A stretch of 28,945 bases of DNA from Gudongella sp964607545 (GTDB lineage Bacteria > Bacillota > Clostridia > Tissierellales > Tissierellaceae), in NCBI GenBank assembly GCA_964607545.1, contig CAZSLV010000010.1, positions 1-28,945 on the forward strand, written 5' to 3'. Positions 15,859-23,891 of this stretch are shown here, piece after piece (position 1 is the stretch's first letter; every line of letters begins with the position of its first letter). Both the position numbers and the translations under genes were made by a program. Under the pieces are notes generated by a model. That model made no database searches and had not been told where the DNA came from. It saw nothing but the letters and a program-made list of their open reading frames with translations.

Positions 15859-17082
15859 ATGGGACAACTTTTAGTAACAATCTTATCATTTGCAATGATA
15901 CCTATTTTAATAAAGAAAAAATTAAAGCTTGGTAGCGCAATCTTTATTGTAACCATAAGTATTGCACTTTTTTCAGGTCTTGGCCTTGTAAATTTATTTA
16001 AAACTACCCTAGGGGTATTTTTAAATAAGTATTCAAGAGATACAATCTTAACAGTTTTAATGGTAGGAGTCCTTGGAAGCCTATTAAAAAACTTTGGGAT
16101 CTTAAATAGGATAGTAAAGAGTATGGTCTTAATGATTCCAAATAAGAAAGTAGTTATGATGTTGATTCCATCCTTAATTGGTATGATGTCAGTTCCAGGT
16201 GGAGCTGTTTTATCTGCACCCTTTATTAATAAGCTTGGAAGCGATATTAAGATAAGACCCCCAAGACGGGCTATTATAAACTTAGTTTACAGGCATGTTT
16301 CAATGTTTCTCTTTCCATTTACCTCATCCTTTCTCTTTATAAAGGCTGCAATGCCAGAGATTAACCTTTATAGGCTTATCTTAACCAATTTACCCTTTGT
16401 CTTTGTAATGGTTTTTCTGGCCTACTTTATCTTTATGAAAGATGAAGTTGATAATGAAAGGATAAAGACTGAAATTACTTTAAAGGAAATTTTTAATTTG
16501 GTGATTCTAACTTCACCTATATATGCATCTGTAATAATAAACCTAATCACAGGACTTCCTTTCTTTATATCAATGCTAGGGAGTATTCTTATAACCTACC
16601 TTTTAAGTAATAAAAAAGACTTCTTTAAGATGGGCTTAAAGTCTATTAACTTTAATACTATCTTTGTAATAACATCAATTTTAGTACTTAAGGATATAAT
16701 CCTTCAATTAGAGGGTATGTTAAGTATTATAAGGGGAGTCCTACTTAGTGTAGAGGGGGTGTTTAGCGTTTTAATAATATTTACCCTTGTTTCTTTATTC
16801 TTTGGCTTTATAACTGGCTACCCTACAACATCACTTGCTTTGACTTTACCTATTTTATCCATGATGAACTTTGCAAGTAATGAACTTTATATTTACCTAT
16901 TCTTTGTAAATGCTGTAGCCTTTATGGGGTATTTTTATTCCCCCCTCCACCTTTGCCAGGTCTTAACCCTAGGTGAGATGAAAGTTTCTACTGGAAACTT
17001 ATATAAGGAATACAAGCTCTACTTTATCTTGCAGATTTCTTTTGCATTTGTGATTACTTTTATTTTATTAGCTATAGTTTAA
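15859..17082 (+). CDS. DUF401 family integral membrane protein
   Basis: A very hydrophobic 407-residue protein with roughly ten membrane segments along its whole length. The conserved motif MMSVPGGAVLSAPF (about residues 109-122) and a second GYPTTSLALTLP stretch (about 322-333) fit the DUF401 family, distantly related to ion/organic-acid transporters. The substrate is not known. AGGGGAC lies about 8 nt before the ATG. The stop is only 8 nt from the first hydroxyacid dehydrogenase gene, which suggests one operon. Import or export of a 2-hydroxy or 2-keto acid is a reasonable but untested role. Confidence 0.85.
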   Translation: MGQLLVTILSFAMIPILIKKKLKLGSAIFIVTISIALFSGLGLVNLFKTTLGVFLNKYSRDTILTVLMVGVLGSLLKNFGILNRIVKSMVLMIPNKKVVMMLIPSLIGMMSVPGGAVLSAPFINKLGSDIKIRPPRRAIINLVYRHVSMFLFPFTSSFLFIKAAMPEINLYRLILTNLPFVFVMVFLAYFIFMKDEVDNERIKTEITLKEIFNLVILTSPIYASVIINLITGLPFFISMLGSILITYLLSNKKDFFKMGLKSINFNTIFVITSILVLKDIILQLEGMLSIIRGVLLSVEGVFSVLIIFTLVSLFFGFITGYPTTSLALTLPILSMMNFASNELYIYLFFVNAVAFMGYFYSPLHLCQVLTLGEMKVSTGNLYKEYKLYFILQISFAFVITFILLAIV

Positions 17083-17090
17083 AAGAAAGG

Positions 17091-18074
17091 ATGATGGACT
17101 TGAAAAAACCCAAGGTATTTATTGCTTATCAAATTTATGAGGATTCAGAAAAGTATATAGGAGACTACTGTGACTATACAAAATTAGACTTTTCTAAAAA
17201 AACTACTTTTGAAGACTTAAAAGAGGGGATTAAGGATGCTGATGGAATCCTTGTTATGGGGACCCCTATTAATGATGACCTACTACAACATGCCAATAAC
17301 CTTAAGGTTGTTAGCAATGTTTCAGTTGGCTATAACAACTTGGATATTGAAGCTTTAAAAAGAAGGGGGATTATTGGTACCCATACTCCTGGAGTCTTAG
17401 ATGATACGGTGGCTGATACCATTTTTGGCCTAATTTTAAATGTAGCTAGGAGGTTTCCTCAATTAGAAGCTTATGCTAGGGCTGGCAAGTGGAAAAAGGG
17501 AGATACGCAAGTTTTCTTTGGCAAGGATGTCCACCATTCGACCCTTGGAATAATTGGATTTGGCAGGATAGGTGAAGTGGTTGCTAAAAGAGCCAGGGGT
17601 TTTGACATGGATATTATCTACCACAATAGAAAGAGAAAACCCCAAGCGGAAAAAGAATATGGGGCTAGGTATGTAGAAATGGAAGAACTTTTAAAAACAG
17701 CTGACTTTGTCCTTGTTATGACCCCCCTAAATGAAGAAACTTATCATTTGCTAGGGGAGGGGGAATTTAAATTGATGAAAAAGGATGCCTACCTAATAAA
17801 TGCTTCAAGGGGTTCTGTAATAGATGAAAAAGCCTTAATAAAGGCCCTTGAAGAAGGGGAAATTGCAGGGGCTGGCCTTGATGTATATGAAAAAGAGCCA
17901 ATTGATCCTGAAAACCCCCTTTTAAAGATGGAAAACACCATAACCCTTCCCCATGTAGGGTCATCTAGTCTTAAGACAAGAAAAGAAATGGCTATGTTAG
18001 CTGCTAAAACCCTTGTAGATGTTTTATATAATAGGCATAGTGAATATATAGTACCTGAATTAAAAGAAGAATAG
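17091..18074 (+). CDS. D-isomer-specific 2-hydroxyacid dehydrogenase (glyoxylate/hydroxypyruvate reductase-like), paralogue 1
   Basis: Predicted to interconvert 2-keto acids such as glyoxylate or hydroxypyruvate and D-2-hydroxy acids. Catalytic residues are present: R240 (NASRG), E269 (YEKEP) and H288 (LPHVG). The NAD(P)-binding Rossmann motif is GFGRIG at 156-161. The second strand ends in HNRKRK with no acidic residue, which usually favours NADPH. Length (327) is normal. Three in-frame starts exist (ATG 17091, ATG 17094, TTG 17100). The AAAGG site lies directly before the first, so the true start could be slightly downstream. A closely related gene follows 17 nt after the stop. Confidence 0.9.
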   Translation: MMDLKKPKVFIAYQIYEDSEKYIGDYCDYTKLDFSKKTTFEDLKEGIKDADGILVMGTPINDDLLQHANNLKVVSNVSVGYNNLDIEALKRRGIIGTHTPGVLDDTVADTIFGLILNVARRFPQLEAYARAGKWKKGDTQVFFGKDVHHSTLGIIGFGRIGEVVAKRARGFDMDIIYHNRKRKPQAEKEYGARYVEMEELLKTADFVLVMTPLNEETYHLLGEGEFKLMKKDAYLINASRGSVIDEKALIKALEEGEIAGAGLDVYEKEPIDPENPLLKMENTITLPHVGSSSLKTRKEMAMLAAKTLVDVLYNRHSEYIVPELKEE

Positions 18075-18091
18075 TAAGGAGCTGGTATAGA

Positions 18092-19060
18092 GTGGATAAA
18101 AAAAAGGCTATAATTGCCTACCCCATATCGGATGAAATAAGAAACTATGTAAAAGACCATTGTGAATTGATAGATTTTGACCTAACTAATCCAAATAGGT
18201 ATGAAGAATTAAAAAGCAAAATAAGAGAAGCCCAGGGAATTATAGTCCTTGCAACCCCCATAGATAGAGACTTGTTAAATTCAGCCCCAAATCTTAAAGT
18301 AGTTAGTAATATTACAGTTGGATATAATAATTATGACATTGAGGCTATGAAAGAAAGAGGGGTTATTGGGACCCACTCTCCTGGCATACTTGATAAAACT
18401 GTAGCTGACCATATACTTGCCCTTATCTTAACAGTGGGTAGGAGAATAAATGAACAAAATGACTTTATAAAATCTGGCAAGTGGAATGGAATGGAAAACT
18501 CAAACTTATTTTCAAAAGATATCAGTGGATCTCAGCTAGGAATTATAGGGATGGGAAGAATTGGAGAAGAAGTTGCCAAACGTGCCAAGGGATTTTCTAT
18601 GGATGTTAAGTATTTTAATAGAAATAGGAAAAGAGAAGTTGAAGAGTCTATGGGTATTGGGTATTTAAAGATGGAAGATTTATTAAAAACATCTGATTTT
18701 ATTGTAATTTCATCCCCCCTAACTGATGAAACCTATCACTTGATAGGTCAAGAAGAATTTAGCCTAATGAAAGAGGATGCAATCTTTATAAACACATCAA
18801 GAGGACCTGTTGTTGATGAAAAAGCCCTTATAAAAGCTTTAGAAAACAAGGAAATTGCTGGGGCGGGCTTAGATGTATTTGAAAAAGAGCCTTTAGAAAA
18901 AGACAATCCTCTTTTATTAATGGACAATGTAGTTTTAACCCCCCATTTAGCAGGGGGTACAAAAAAGACAATGGATGCCCTAGCTTGGAATGCAGCTAGG
19001 TCAATGGTAGAAAGCCTTCAAGGTAAAAGAGTAGATTCAATTATTCCTGAGATGAAATAA
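18092..19060 (+). CDS. D-isomer-specific 2-hydroxyacid dehydrogenase, paralogue 2
   Basis: Second member of a tandem pair, 322 residues, with the same architecture as its neighbour. Catalytic R237 (NTSRG), E266 (FEKEP) and H285 (TPHLAGG) are present, and the Rossmann motif GMGRIG is at 153-158. The cofactor loop FNRNRK again lacks the Asp expected for strict NAD use. Both share VVSN.TVGYNN.DIEA and THxPG.LD.TVAD blocks, consistent with duplication followed by divergence. The start is GTG, with AAGGAG 10 nt upstream. Substrate differences between the two cannot be read from the sequence. Confidence 0.9.
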   Translation: MDKKKAIIAYPISDEIRNYVKDHCELIDFDLTNPNRYEELKSKIREAQGIIVLATPIDRDLLNSAPNLKVVSNITVGYNNYDIEAMKERGVIGTHSPGILDKTVADHILALILTVGRRINEQNDFIKSGKWNGMENSNLFSKDISGSQLGIIGMGRIGEEVAKRAKGFSMDVKYFNRNRKREVEESMGIGYLKMEDLLKTSDFIVISSPLTDETYHLIGQEEFSLMKEDAIFINTSRGPVVDEKALIKALENKEIAGAGLDVFEKEPLEKDNPLLLMDNVVLTPHLAGGTKKTMDALAWNAARSMVESLQGKRVDSIIPEMK

Positions 19061-19102
19061 ATCAAATTAAACATAGTAAGGGGTAAAATAACAAATATAA
19101 AA

Positions 19103-19129
19103 AATCCAACAACTTAAAGTTGTTGGATT
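19103..19129 (-). terminator. Terminator of nhaC, between convergent genes
   Basis: An 11-bp perfect stem (AATCCAACAAC with GTTGTTGGATT, loop TTAAA). Read on the minus strand it is followed by a run of T, so it ends the nhaC transcript. On the plus strand the downstream run is weak (TTCTTG), but it may still help stop the dehydrogenase operon. Confidence 0.85.
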
Positions 19130-19154
19130 CTTGTAATTATACTTAATTTTTAAT

Positions 19155-20549
19155 TTAAGCTTCTACCTTAGGTGTTGGTTTTACTATACTAAATCCAGTG
19201 TAACCATAAATTATTGCTACTATAGGATTTATCCAGTTTAAGAAAGCATAAGGTGCATATGCGAAAGGAGAAACTAAGAGAACACTAAACATATAGGCCC
19301 CGCAAGTATTCCAAGGAATAAGTGGTGAGGTTAATGTTCCACCATCTTCTAAAGTTCTAGAGAGTAGTCTTGGCTCAAGTCCTGCTTCATCATAAGCTTC
19401 TTTGTACATTCTACCAGGTATAACAAGTGATAAGTACTGGTCAGCTGCTAGTATATTAAGTGCGATAGATGTAAATATTGTTGCTGCAACTAGAGAACCA
19501 GTTGTTTTAGCTAATTTAAGTATTGCATGGGCAATAGCACCTAGCATACCAGTTTTTTCCATAATACCACCAAATACCATGGCTAGTAAGATAAGGGAAA
19601 CTGTCCACATCATTGAGTCTAGTCCACCACGATTTAGTAATTCATCAACCATTTCAACTCCACTGTCTATTGAGAATCCGTAGTGTGCTGCATCAACGAT
19701 TGCCCCAAGGCCTGAACCTTGGAATACTCCTGCAAATAATCCACCAACTAAAGAACCTGTAATTAAACCTGGAAGTGCAGGTATTTTCATAGCTACAAGA
19801 ACTATTACTATTATAGGTGGAAGGAGTAAGATTGGAGAAATATAAAAGTTTGCTGCAATTCCATCTAATATAACTTGAATGTTAGAAGTATCTAATTGTT
19901 GTCCAGCATACTTAGCCCCAATAATTCCGTAAATAATAAGTGCGATAATAAAACTTGGTATTGTAGTCCAGAACATATATTTTATATGTTCAAAGAGATT
20001 TGATCCAGCCATTGCAGGAGCAAGGTTAGTTGTATCTGATAGTGGAGAAATCTTATCTCCAAAGTATGCACCAGAAACTACCGCACCAGCTACTATAGCA
20101 GGTGGCATTCCTAGACCAAGGCCAACACCCATAAGGGCTATACCAACAGTTCCAGCAGTTGTCCAAGAGCTTCCAGTTGATAAAGAAACGATTGCACAAA
20201 TTATTGCAGTTGCAACTAAGAAGATACCAGGTGATAAGATTTTTAATCCGTAGTAAATCATTGCTGGAACAGTACCACTTAAAATCCAAGTTCCTACAAC
20301 AGTACCTATGATCATAAGGATTAAAATTGCCTGCATTGACATTTGAATTGTTTCGATGGCACCCTTCTCAATATCAGCCCACTTGTAGCCAAGAACAGTA
20401 ACCCCAACAACTCCAGCAGCTATAATTGCGATAATTAATGGAATATGAGCATCTGAGCCAAGGAATAAAATACCCGTAACAAGAGATGCCATTAGGACGA
20501 GGATAGGTATCATTGCAATACCTACGGTTGCTTTTTTCTGTGTTTTCAT
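19155..20549 (-). CDS. nhaC: NhaC-family Na+/H+ antiporter
   Basis: Polytopic membrane protein of 464 residues that probably exchanges Na+ for H+; some family members move malate/lactate or other organic ions instead. About eleven hydrophobic segments are seen. The conserved core (about 126-172) has GSSWTTAGTVGIALMG and, farther on, GAYFGDKISPLSDTTNLAP, the strongest NhaC signature. A late conserved block is NILAADQYLSLVIPGRMY. AAGGAGG lies 7 nt before the ATG. It is transcribed alone: a promoter lies upstream, and terminators lie at both ends. The next gene upstream, on the same strand, encodes a UspA protein. Confidence 0.92.
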   Translation of the reverse strand: MKTQKKATVGIAMIPILVLMASLVTGILFLGSDAHIPLIIAIIAAGVVGVTVLGYKWADIEKGAIETIQMSMQAILILMIIGTVVGTWILSGTVPAMIYYGLKILSPGIFLVATAIICAIVSLSTGSSWTTAGTVGIALMGVGLGLGMPPAIVAGAVVSGAYFGDKISPLSDTTNLAPAMAGSNLFEHIKYMFWTTIPSFIIALIIYGIIGAKYAGQQLDTSNIQVILDGIAANFYISPILLLPPIIVIVLVAMKIPALPGLITGSLVGGLFAGVFQGSGLGAIVDAAHYGFSIDSGVEMVDELLNRGGLDSMMWTVSLILLAMVFGGIMEKTGMLGAIAHAILKLAKTTGSLVAATIFTSIALNILAADQYLSLVIPGRMYKEAYDEAGLEPRLLSRTLEDGGTLTSPLIPWNTCGAYMFSVLLVSPFAYAPYAFLNWINPIVAIIYGYTGFSIVKPTPKVEA

Positions 20550-20600
20550 ATGAACCTCCTTTTTATTATGTAAGTTCTAAAACTTCTTAAACTTATCTCT

Positions 20601-20629
20601 ATAATATTACATAAATAAAAATTTTACAA
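20601..20629 (-). promoter_or_regulatory. Candidate nhaC promoter
   Basis: Read on the minus strand, TTGTAA (20629-20624) and TATTAT (20606-20601) are separated by exactly 17 nt, about 50 nt before the nhaC start. Both boxes are one or two bases from consensus. Confidence 0.5.
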
Positions 20630-20670
20630 CTGAAATCTGATAATTCAGAGAAAAGAAATTTAAAATAAAA

Positions 20671-20696
20671 AGCCCTACACATATAAATGTAGGGCT
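20671..20696 (-). terminator. Terminator after uspA copy 1
   Basis: A 9-bp stem (AGCCCTACA with TGTAGGGCT) lies 7 nt past the stop codon of the UspA gene. On the minus strand it is followed by TTTTTATTTT, typical of an intrinsic terminator. It separates this gene from nhaC. Confidence 0.85.
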
Positions 20697-20703
20697 AGTC
20701 TAA

Positions 20704-21126
20704 TTAATCACAATCTTTTACTACCATAACAGTTTTTTTAGAATGGTGGATTACTTTATTTGAAACGCTACCTAAAATTGTCCTTGAAAACACTCCAAGC
20801 CCCCTAGAACCCATAATTACTAAATCAAAGTTGCCTTCTTCAGCTAAGTCAATTATCTCTTCAGCAACATCTCCTGTCTTATAAATTGTCTCAAGAGTAA
20901 AGGGGTAATCTTCAAATTCTTTTGCTGCAGAAACAAGCAATTGCTTACTTAAGTCTATTCCATCTCTTACAGCATCAAACTTATAGTCCATATCTAAGTA
21001 CCTTATACTGTCGATAACTGTAACTATGGTTATCTCAGAGTGGAATGCTTCCCCAACTAATTTTGCCTTTAACAAAGCTTTTTTTGAGCATTCGGAACCA
21101 TCAATTGGAACTAAAATTTTTTTCAA
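20704..21126 (-). CDS. Universal stress protein UspA family, copy 1
   Basis: Small cytoplasmic stress-related protein with the alpha/beta UspA fold, probably ATP-binding. The N-terminus KKILVPIDGSECSKKAL and the ATP signature G-SR-G-(9)-GS near the C-terminus (GSRGLGVFSRTILGS) are intact. The TTG at 21126 is chosen as start because GGAGGTG lies 7 nt before it. The ATG 15 nt farther upstream would overlap that binding site and add five residues absent from the paralogue at 22.5 kb. From this start it has 140 residues. The gene is divergent from the M20 hydrolase gene. Confidence 0.92.
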   Translation of the reverse strand: MKKILVPIDGSECSKKALLKAKLVGEAFHSEITIVTVIDSIRYLDMDYKFDAVRDGIDLSKQLLVSAAKEFEDYPFTLETIYKTGDVAEEIIDLAEEGNFDLVIMGSRGLGVFSRTILGSVSNKVIHHSKKTVMVVKDCD

Positions 21127-21196
21127 TTTAAGCACCTCCATTTAATTGTAATATGTCTTACTAGTATTATACCCTATCTTTTCCATATGAACAGAT

Positions 21197-21226
21197 ATAA
21201 TACACCTAAATATGCTATACTTACAA
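21197..21226 (-). promoter_or_regulatory. Candidate promoter for uspA copy 1
   Basis: On the minus strand, TTGTAA (21226-21221) and TATTAT (21202-21197) are 18 nt apart. They are the same two hexamers as in the nhaC promoter. A second TATAAT on the minus strand nearer the gene has no matching -35. Confidence 0.4.
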
Positions 21227-21267
21227 TAATAATATAAAACAATCAAAGATTAAAGGAGTGAATTTTA

Positions 21268-22410
21268 TTGAAGGACTTAATAAGTAAGTACCTAGACCAA
21301 GTCATAGAAGTAAACAACTACCTTAGTGACCATCCAGAAATTGGGGGTGAGGAAATTGAATCCTCAAGGAAGATAGTAGAATTACTTAGAAAACACAATA
21401 TAGAAGTAGAGTATCCATTTTTAGATATGCCAACAGCCTTTAGGGGGATAATTAATAAGGGCAAGGAAACAAAGGCTGCCATATTAGTTGAATACGATGC
21501 CCTAAGGGGGATAGGCCATGCTTGTGGACATTGCGCAAGTGCTGCTATTAGTCTTCTTTCAGCCCTTGTTCTAAACGATATAAAAGAAGAAATACCTGCA
21601 GAAATACACATTATTGGGACCCCTGATGAAGAAATGCGAGGGGGCAAGGTCCAAATGGTAAATAAGGGGGTATTTGACAATATGGATTTTGCCATAATGA
21701 TGCATATGAGCAATGCCAATGTAGTATTTTCTGGTTCCCTTGCCCTTGATGCTTATTTGTTTGAGTTTCATGGCAAGCCAGCCCATGCAGCAAGTATTCC
21801 TTGGGAGGGTAGAAATGCCCTTAATGCAGGGAGGTTATTTTTAGATTCAGTAGATATGATGCGACAACATGTTAAAGATGATGTAAGACTCCATGGATAT
21901 ATACAAAATGGGGGAGATGCATCAAATATAGTCCCCCACTATGTCAGCATAGAAATGCTTGTCAGGGCAAAGGACAGGGCTTACTTAAATGAAGTAAGTG
22001 GGTGGGTAATGGATTGTGCAGCTGGGGCTGCCCTTGCTACCCGTACTAGCTTTACATCTTCACAAATAGGGGAAAAATACGATGGCCTTAAAAGAAATAA
22101 GGCTGGAGAAGAAATTTTAAAAGGCTTATTTAAGGACCTAAACCTAGACCTAACGGATATGGGGGATAAAACAGGGGGTTCTTCTGATATAGGAAATGTA
22201 AGCCAAGTAATACCAGCCTTTCATCCCTATATTAGCATAGGGGAGGGCCTACATGCCCACACAAAAGAGTTTGCCCTTGCTATGAAGACACAAAGAAATT
22301 ACAAGGCAATTGAAAATGGGGGAGAAATTTTAGCAAGATTTGTAAGAGATGTGTATAAGTCAAAGGAAAGCTTAGAAAAAATAAAGGCTGATTTTAACAT
22401 GATGAAATAA
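21268..22410 (+). CDS. M20-family metallo-amidohydrolase (AbgB/ACY1L2-like)
   Basis: Predicted zinc amidase that cleaves an acyl- or aminoacyl-amide bond; the true substrate is unknown. Metal/catalytic motifs are GHACGHC (residues 83-89), TPDEE (E121/E122) and H146 in MMHMS. The dimerisation or lid domain carries FEFHGKPAHAA and SNIVPH. Many relatives have Asp or Asn where C89 lies, so this Cys is noteworthy. The 380-residue length is normal. The start is TTG with AAAGGAGTG about 8 nt upstream. It stands alone, divergent from one UspA gene and convergent with the other, ending at a strong bidirectional terminator. Confidence 0.88.
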   Translation: MKDLISKYLDQVIEVNNYLSDHPEIGGEEIESSRKIVELLRKHNIEVEYPFLDMPTAFRGIINKGKETKAAILVEYDALRGIGHACGHCASAAISLLSALVLNDIKEEIPAEIHIIGTPDEEMRGGKVQMVNKGVFDNMDFAIMMHMSNANVVFSGSLALDAYLFEFHGKPAHAASIPWEGRNALNAGRLFLDSVDMMRQHVKDDVRLHGYIQNGGDASNIVPHYVSIEMLVRAKDRAYLNEVSGWVMDCAAGAALATRTSFTSSQIGEKYDGLKRNKAGEEILKGLFKDLNLDLTDMGDKTGGSSDIGNVSQVIPAFHPYISIGEGLHAHTKEFALAMKTQRNYKAIENGGEILARFVRDVYKSKESLEKIKADFNMMK

Positions 22411-22453
22411 GAAAATGCAAGGTTGGCGGATTTACCCCCAACCTTGCATTTTC
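22411..22453. terminator. Bidirectional terminator between the M20 gene and uspA copy 2
   Basis: A perfect 16-bp stem (22411-22426 with 22438-22453) around an 11-nt loop directly follows the M20 stop codon. Both arms begin or end with GAAAA/TTTTC, so each strand has a short T-rich tail. It can stop both convergent transcripts. Confidence 0.9.
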
Positions 22454-22470
22454 TTATACTTACATTAATA

Positions 22471-22884
22471 CTACTTAACTACCATTACACTTGTATCAGC
22501 ATGGGAAACTACCTTTTGGGAAACCCCACCTAGTAGGGCCCTAGTAAAGGCGCCAAGCCCCCTACTACCTATTACAATTAGGTCGAAGTTGTTTTCTTCA
22601 GCCATGGTGATAATTTCATTTGCTATATCCCCCAACCTATAAGTAGACTTAAACCCATATGGATACCCCTCAAGGCCTTCTGAGTACTTGTGCAGCATTT
22701 CTTGGCCAGCTTCAATGCCAGAATTAATCATGTCTTGCTTAAAATCAATGGACATAAACCTACCACTGTCTATAACTGTTAGCAAGGTGATTTCTGCCTT
22801 GTAGAACTCACCCAATTCCTTTGCTCTTTCTAGAGCTCTCATTGAATAATCAGATCCGTCAATAGGTACTAAGATTTTTTTCAT
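22471..22884 (-). CDS. Universal stress protein UspA family, copy 2
   Basis: Paralogue of the UspA protein at 20.7-21.1 kb, 137 residues with a matching N-terminus (MKKILVPIDGSDYS). The C-terminal nucleotide motif reads G-SR-G-(9)-GG (GSRGLGAFTRALLGG), so the last position is Gly rather than Ser/Thr; ATP binding may be altered but cannot be judged from this. AAGGAGG lies 9 nt before the ATG. It is convergent with the M20 hydrolase and divergent from deoD. Conditions of expression are unknown. Confidence 0.93.
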   Translation of the reverse strand: MKKILVPIDGSDYSMRALERAKELGEFYKAEITLLTVIDSGRFMSIDFKQDMINSGIEAGQEMLHKYSEGLEGYPYGFKSTYRLGDIANEIITMAEENNFDLIVIGSRGLGAFTRALLGGVSQKVVSHADTSVMVVK

Positions 22885-22944
22885 AGTTCACTACCTCCTT
22901 AATATTCAACCCTTAGCCTCTTACAAGATACTCTTTACTTGTAT

Positions 22945-22973
22945 TTGACATATACCCATAAAAACATTTAAAT
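22945..22973 (+). promoter_or_regulatory. Candidate deoD promoter
   Basis: A perfect TTGACA (22945-22950) is followed after 17 nt by TTAAAT (22968-22973), a moderate -10. It would give a 5' untranslated region of about 110 nt. No recognised riboswitch was seen in that leader. Confidence 0.4.
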
Positions 22974-23092
22974 ATCTTATAAATCAAATCCTTTTAAAAA
23001 ACCTAGTTTTTATTTACCAATATAGGGTAAAATAGATATATCGATTAAGTAAGTAAAAAAATATAATAACAAGAGTGTAAAGGAGAGATTAG

Positions 23093-23794
23093 ATGACAAC
23101 GCCACATATTGGTGCAAAAAAAGGAGAAATAGCTGAGACGATTTTACTACCAGGTGACCCCCTAAGGGCTAAATTTATTGCAGAAAACTTCCTAGAAAAT
23201 CCAGTCCAATTTAATAGTGTAAGAAACATGTTTGGTTATACTGGAACCTACAAGGGAAAGAGGGTTTCTGTTATGGGAACAGGTATGGGAGTACCCTCAA
23301 TAGGCATTTATTCTTATGAGTTAATACATTTTTTTGGAGTTAAAAACCTAATAAGGGTAGGGTCATGTGGGGCCTTTCAAAAAGATTTAAAGCTTTATGA
23401 TGTAATTATTGGGATGGGTGCAAGCACCAATTCAGATTATGCAAGACAATACAATTTGCCAGGTACCTATTCAGCAACAGCTTCTTGGGATTTGTTGGAG
23501 AAGGCAGTTAAGGCTGCTAGGGACAAGGGGATAGAGCCTCATGTTGGCAACATCTTAACAAGTGATATTTTCTACTCAGCAGATTCAACTGACAATCAAA
23601 GGTGGACAGATATGAATGTCTTAGCTGTAGAAATGGAATCCTATGCCCTTTATTGCAATGCAGCCTATGCTGGAGTAAATGCCCTTACAATACTTACTGT
23701 AAGTGATTCTATTGCAAACAAAGAAGAAACAAGTGCACAAGAAAGAGAAAAGAGCTTTACAACAATGATGGAGATAGCCTTAGAACTAGTTTAG
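23093..23794 (+). CDS. deoD: Purine-nucleoside phosphorylase (DeoD type)
   Basis: Splits purine (deoxy)nucleosides with phosphate to free base and (deoxy)ribose-1-phosphate, a salvage and catabolic reaction. The phosphate-binding residues of the hexameric family are present (LLPGDPLRA with G21 and R25; LIRVG with R88), as are the ribose-binding VEMESYA block and the catalytic D205 of TVSDS. R218 follows in AQEREK. The 233-residue length fits. AAGGAGA lies upstream of the ATG. It is followed by a lipoprotein of the nucleoside-binding type and a nucleoside hydrolase, which supports a role in nucleoside use. Confidence 0.95.
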   Translation: MTTPHIGAKKGEIAETILLPGDPLRAKFIAENFLENPVQFNSVRNMFGYTGTYKGKRVSVMGTGMGVPSIGIYSYELIHFFGVKNLIRVGSCGAFQKDLKLYDVIIGMGASTNSDYARQYNLPGTYSATASWDLLEKAVKAARDKGIEPHVGNILTSDIFYSADSTDNQRWTDMNVLAVEMESYALYCNAAYAGVNALTILTVSDSIANKEETSAQEREKSFTTMMEIALELV

Positions 23795-23820
23795 GAAAAT
23801 TAAAATCATAAAAAGTAAAA

Positions 23821-23856
23821 ATTTAGCCTGGAAGATACTATCTTTCCAGGCTAAAT
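23821..23856. terminator. Hairpin after deoD
   Basis: A 13-bp perfect stem (ATTTAGCCTGGAA with TTCCAGGCTAAAT) around 10 nt lies 26 nt after deoD. No T run follows on the plus strand, so read-through to the lipoprotein gene is possible; it could be a partial terminator or an RNA-processing structure. Confidence 0.6.
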
Positions 23857-23891
23857 AATATTAAAATCCTAATTAGAAAGTAGGAATAAGA

